Of a DNA stretch of 64,000 nt, positions 63,436 through 64,000 are shown in pieces (within the stretch, counting starts at the first letter, position 1; each line of letters starts with the position of its first letter). A program made the position numbers and the translations under genes. The DNA is from Nocardioides lianchengensis (GTDB lineage: Bacteria > Actinomycetota > Actinomycetes > Propionibacteriales > Nocardioidaceae), in assembly GCF_900101465.1 (NCBI RefSeq), contig NZ_FMZM01000013.1, positions 33,074 to 97,073 of the forward strand. The letters run 5' to 3'. The notes below the pieces were generated by a model, which saw only the letters and a program-made list of their open reading frames with translations, was not told where the DNA came from and did not search any database.

Positions 63436-63783
63436 ATGAGCACGATCCAGCTGAGCCCCGTCCGACTGAGCACCCTGCCGACGACCCGCGGGGAGCTCCG
63501 GCTCACCCGCCGCGGCCGGCTCGTGGTGTTCCTGCTCGGCCTGGCGGTAGTGCTCGGGATCGGCCTCGTCCTGGCTGCCGGCTCGGTAGCCACTCCGGAG
63601 CCCGGCGCGGCCGAGCCGACGACCGTGGTCACGGTCGGCACGGGCGACACCCTCTGGGAGATCGCGGCCGACGCCTCCGAGGACGGTCAGGTCCGCTCGA
63701 TGATCTCCCGCATCGAGCGTCTCAACGGCCTCGACTCCACCGTGCTCGTGGCCGGCCAGCAGCTCCGGGTCCCCACCGAGTAG
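63436..63783 (+). CDS. SOS-regulated LysM membrane protein (Rv2719c/cell-division-suppressor-like)
   Basis: The 115-residue protein has a basic N-terminus, one membrane segment (LVVFLLGLAVVLGIGLVLAA, residues about 35-54) and a C-terminal LysM domain (VVTVGTGDTLWEIAADASED then SRIERLNGLDSTVLVAGQQL). It is divergent from lexA behind SOS boxes, as Rv2719c (ChiZ) in M. tuberculosis and DivS in corynebacteria. Such proteins stop division during DNA damage. AGGAGGT precedes the ATG. It is the actinobacterial counterpart of YneA by arrangement, not by strong sequence identity. Confidence 0.88.
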   Translation: MSTIQLSPVRLSTLPTTRGELRLTRRGRLVVFLLGLAVVLGIGLVLAAGSVATPEPGAAEPTTVVTVGTGDTLWEIAADASEDGQVRSMISRIERLNGLDSTVLVAGQQLRVPTE

Positions 63784-63837
63784 CGCCACCACAGACTTCG
63801 TCAGCCGCCTCGACCCCGGCTGACGGGCCGGTGAAGA

Positions 63838-63867
63838 CAGGGGCGGGGCCAGGCGGCCCCGCCCCTG
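63838..63867 (+). terminator. Terminator hairpin after the LysM gene
   Basis: CAGGGGCGGGGCC and GGCCCCGCCCCTG form a perfect 13-bp stem with an AGGC loop, 54 nt after the stop codon. No U-tract. Confidence 0.78.
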
Positions 63868-63904
63868 CGGCGTTCCTGGTCTCGATACCCCCGCGAGGGT
63901 GAGC

Positions 63905-64000
63905 GGTGTCGCGGGATTTTGGTGGTCGAGTGGCCGTGACGCAGGTGCGGTGTCGCGGGCTTTCGGTGGTCGAGTGGCCGTGACGCAGGTGCGGTGTCGC
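63905..64000. repeat. 44-bp tandem repeat running out of the window
   Basis: Units 63905-63948 and 63949-63992 are 44 nt each and differ at two positions (GGGATTTTGG versus GGGCTTTCGG). The first 8 nt of a third unit end the window. The unit contains GGTGGTCGAGTGGCCGTGAC. Upstream, CTGGTCTCGATACCC (63876-63890) resembles family C. Confidence 0.8.

Noticed and set aside
63905..64000. Possible CRISPR array
   Set aside because: Units are directly adjacent with no variable spacers, and no cas gene is in the window.
1..64000. tRNA, rRNA, IS elements, prophage or integrase genes
   Set aside because: None was recognised on either strand by eye; a computed tRNA scan (tRNAscan-SE) would be decisive.

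Overview
This is a high-GC actinobacterial chromosome segment, most like Nocardioides or a close relative in the Propionibacteriales. The evidence is the GC-rich codon use, actinobacterial marker genes (RpfB-type resuscitation factor, actinobacterial SOS boxes, F420-type oxidoreductases, an MT0933-like antitoxin, an Lsr2-like DNA-binding peptide), the abundance of leaderless genes with a TAnnnT box 6-9 nt before the start codon, and gene orders also known in Mycobacterium tuberculosis. No rRNA, tRNA, CRISPR array, insertion sequence or phage gene was seen.

Layout. 1-9.6 kb: the 3' end of a secreted rhamnosidase-like enzyme, an Lsr2-like peptide, a flavin reductase behind a MerR/SoxR-type promoter, prfC, an SNF2 helicase, a small oxidoreductase-TspO pair and a protein O-mannosyltransferase. 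9.6-19.5 kb: a conserved block corresponding to M. tuberculosis Rv1002c-Rv1011 (pmt / rsmI - tatD - rpfB - rsmA - ispE), followed by an ABC-F protein. metG, normally in this block, is missing; an alpha/beta hydrolase and a clostripain-like lipoprotein sit in its place. 19.5-25 kb: accessory metabolism and regulators (patatin, MarR/tam, a cysteine-free CsoR-family protein with a long structured leader, an aminoglycoside-phosphotransferase-like kinase, an F420 LLM oxidoreductase, a hotdog thioesterase). 25-28.5 kb: a gluABCD-type amino-acid ABC operon. 28.6-46.4 kb: the miaB - miaA - dapF - hflX backbone, split by inserted genes: a serine-triplet-repeat protein, an SGNH acyltransferase, an operon of small disordered proteins around a NUDIX gene, AraC regulators, ggt, an SDR and a PhoD-like phosphatase. 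46.5-55.5 kb: a secreted SGNH hydrolase, then a ROK regulator beside a sugar ABC importer, a Gfo/Idh/MocA dehydrogenase and two TIM-barrel isomerase/epimerase-like proteins. 55.5-64 kb: a DinG-type helicase, two Tat-exported phosphoesterase-type genes (one frameshifted), a secreted metalloprotease, then lexA divergent from an SOS-controlled LysM membrane protein.

How the genes work together. rsmI, rsmA, miaA, miaB, hflX, prfC and the ABC-F protein act on ribosomes or tRNA. rpfB, dapF, ispE, pmt and the LysM protein act on envelope or cell-wall metabolism. The ROK/ABC/dehydrogenase/isomerase cluster reads as one catabolic unit for an unknown glycoside or sugar derivative, with a ROK-like operator and a CRP-type site in its promoter region. 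Many adjacent genes overlap by 4 nt, which suggests translational coupling; rsmA and ispE appear to be bridged by a 16-codon mini-ORF that overlaps both.

Non-coding layer. At least four families of intergenic palindromic or tandem repeats lie between genes, two copies of one family showing a compensatory base-pair change. Three GTGA-N6-TCAC (CRP/GlxR-like) sites, four SOS-box-like sites and several other palindromic operators are visible.
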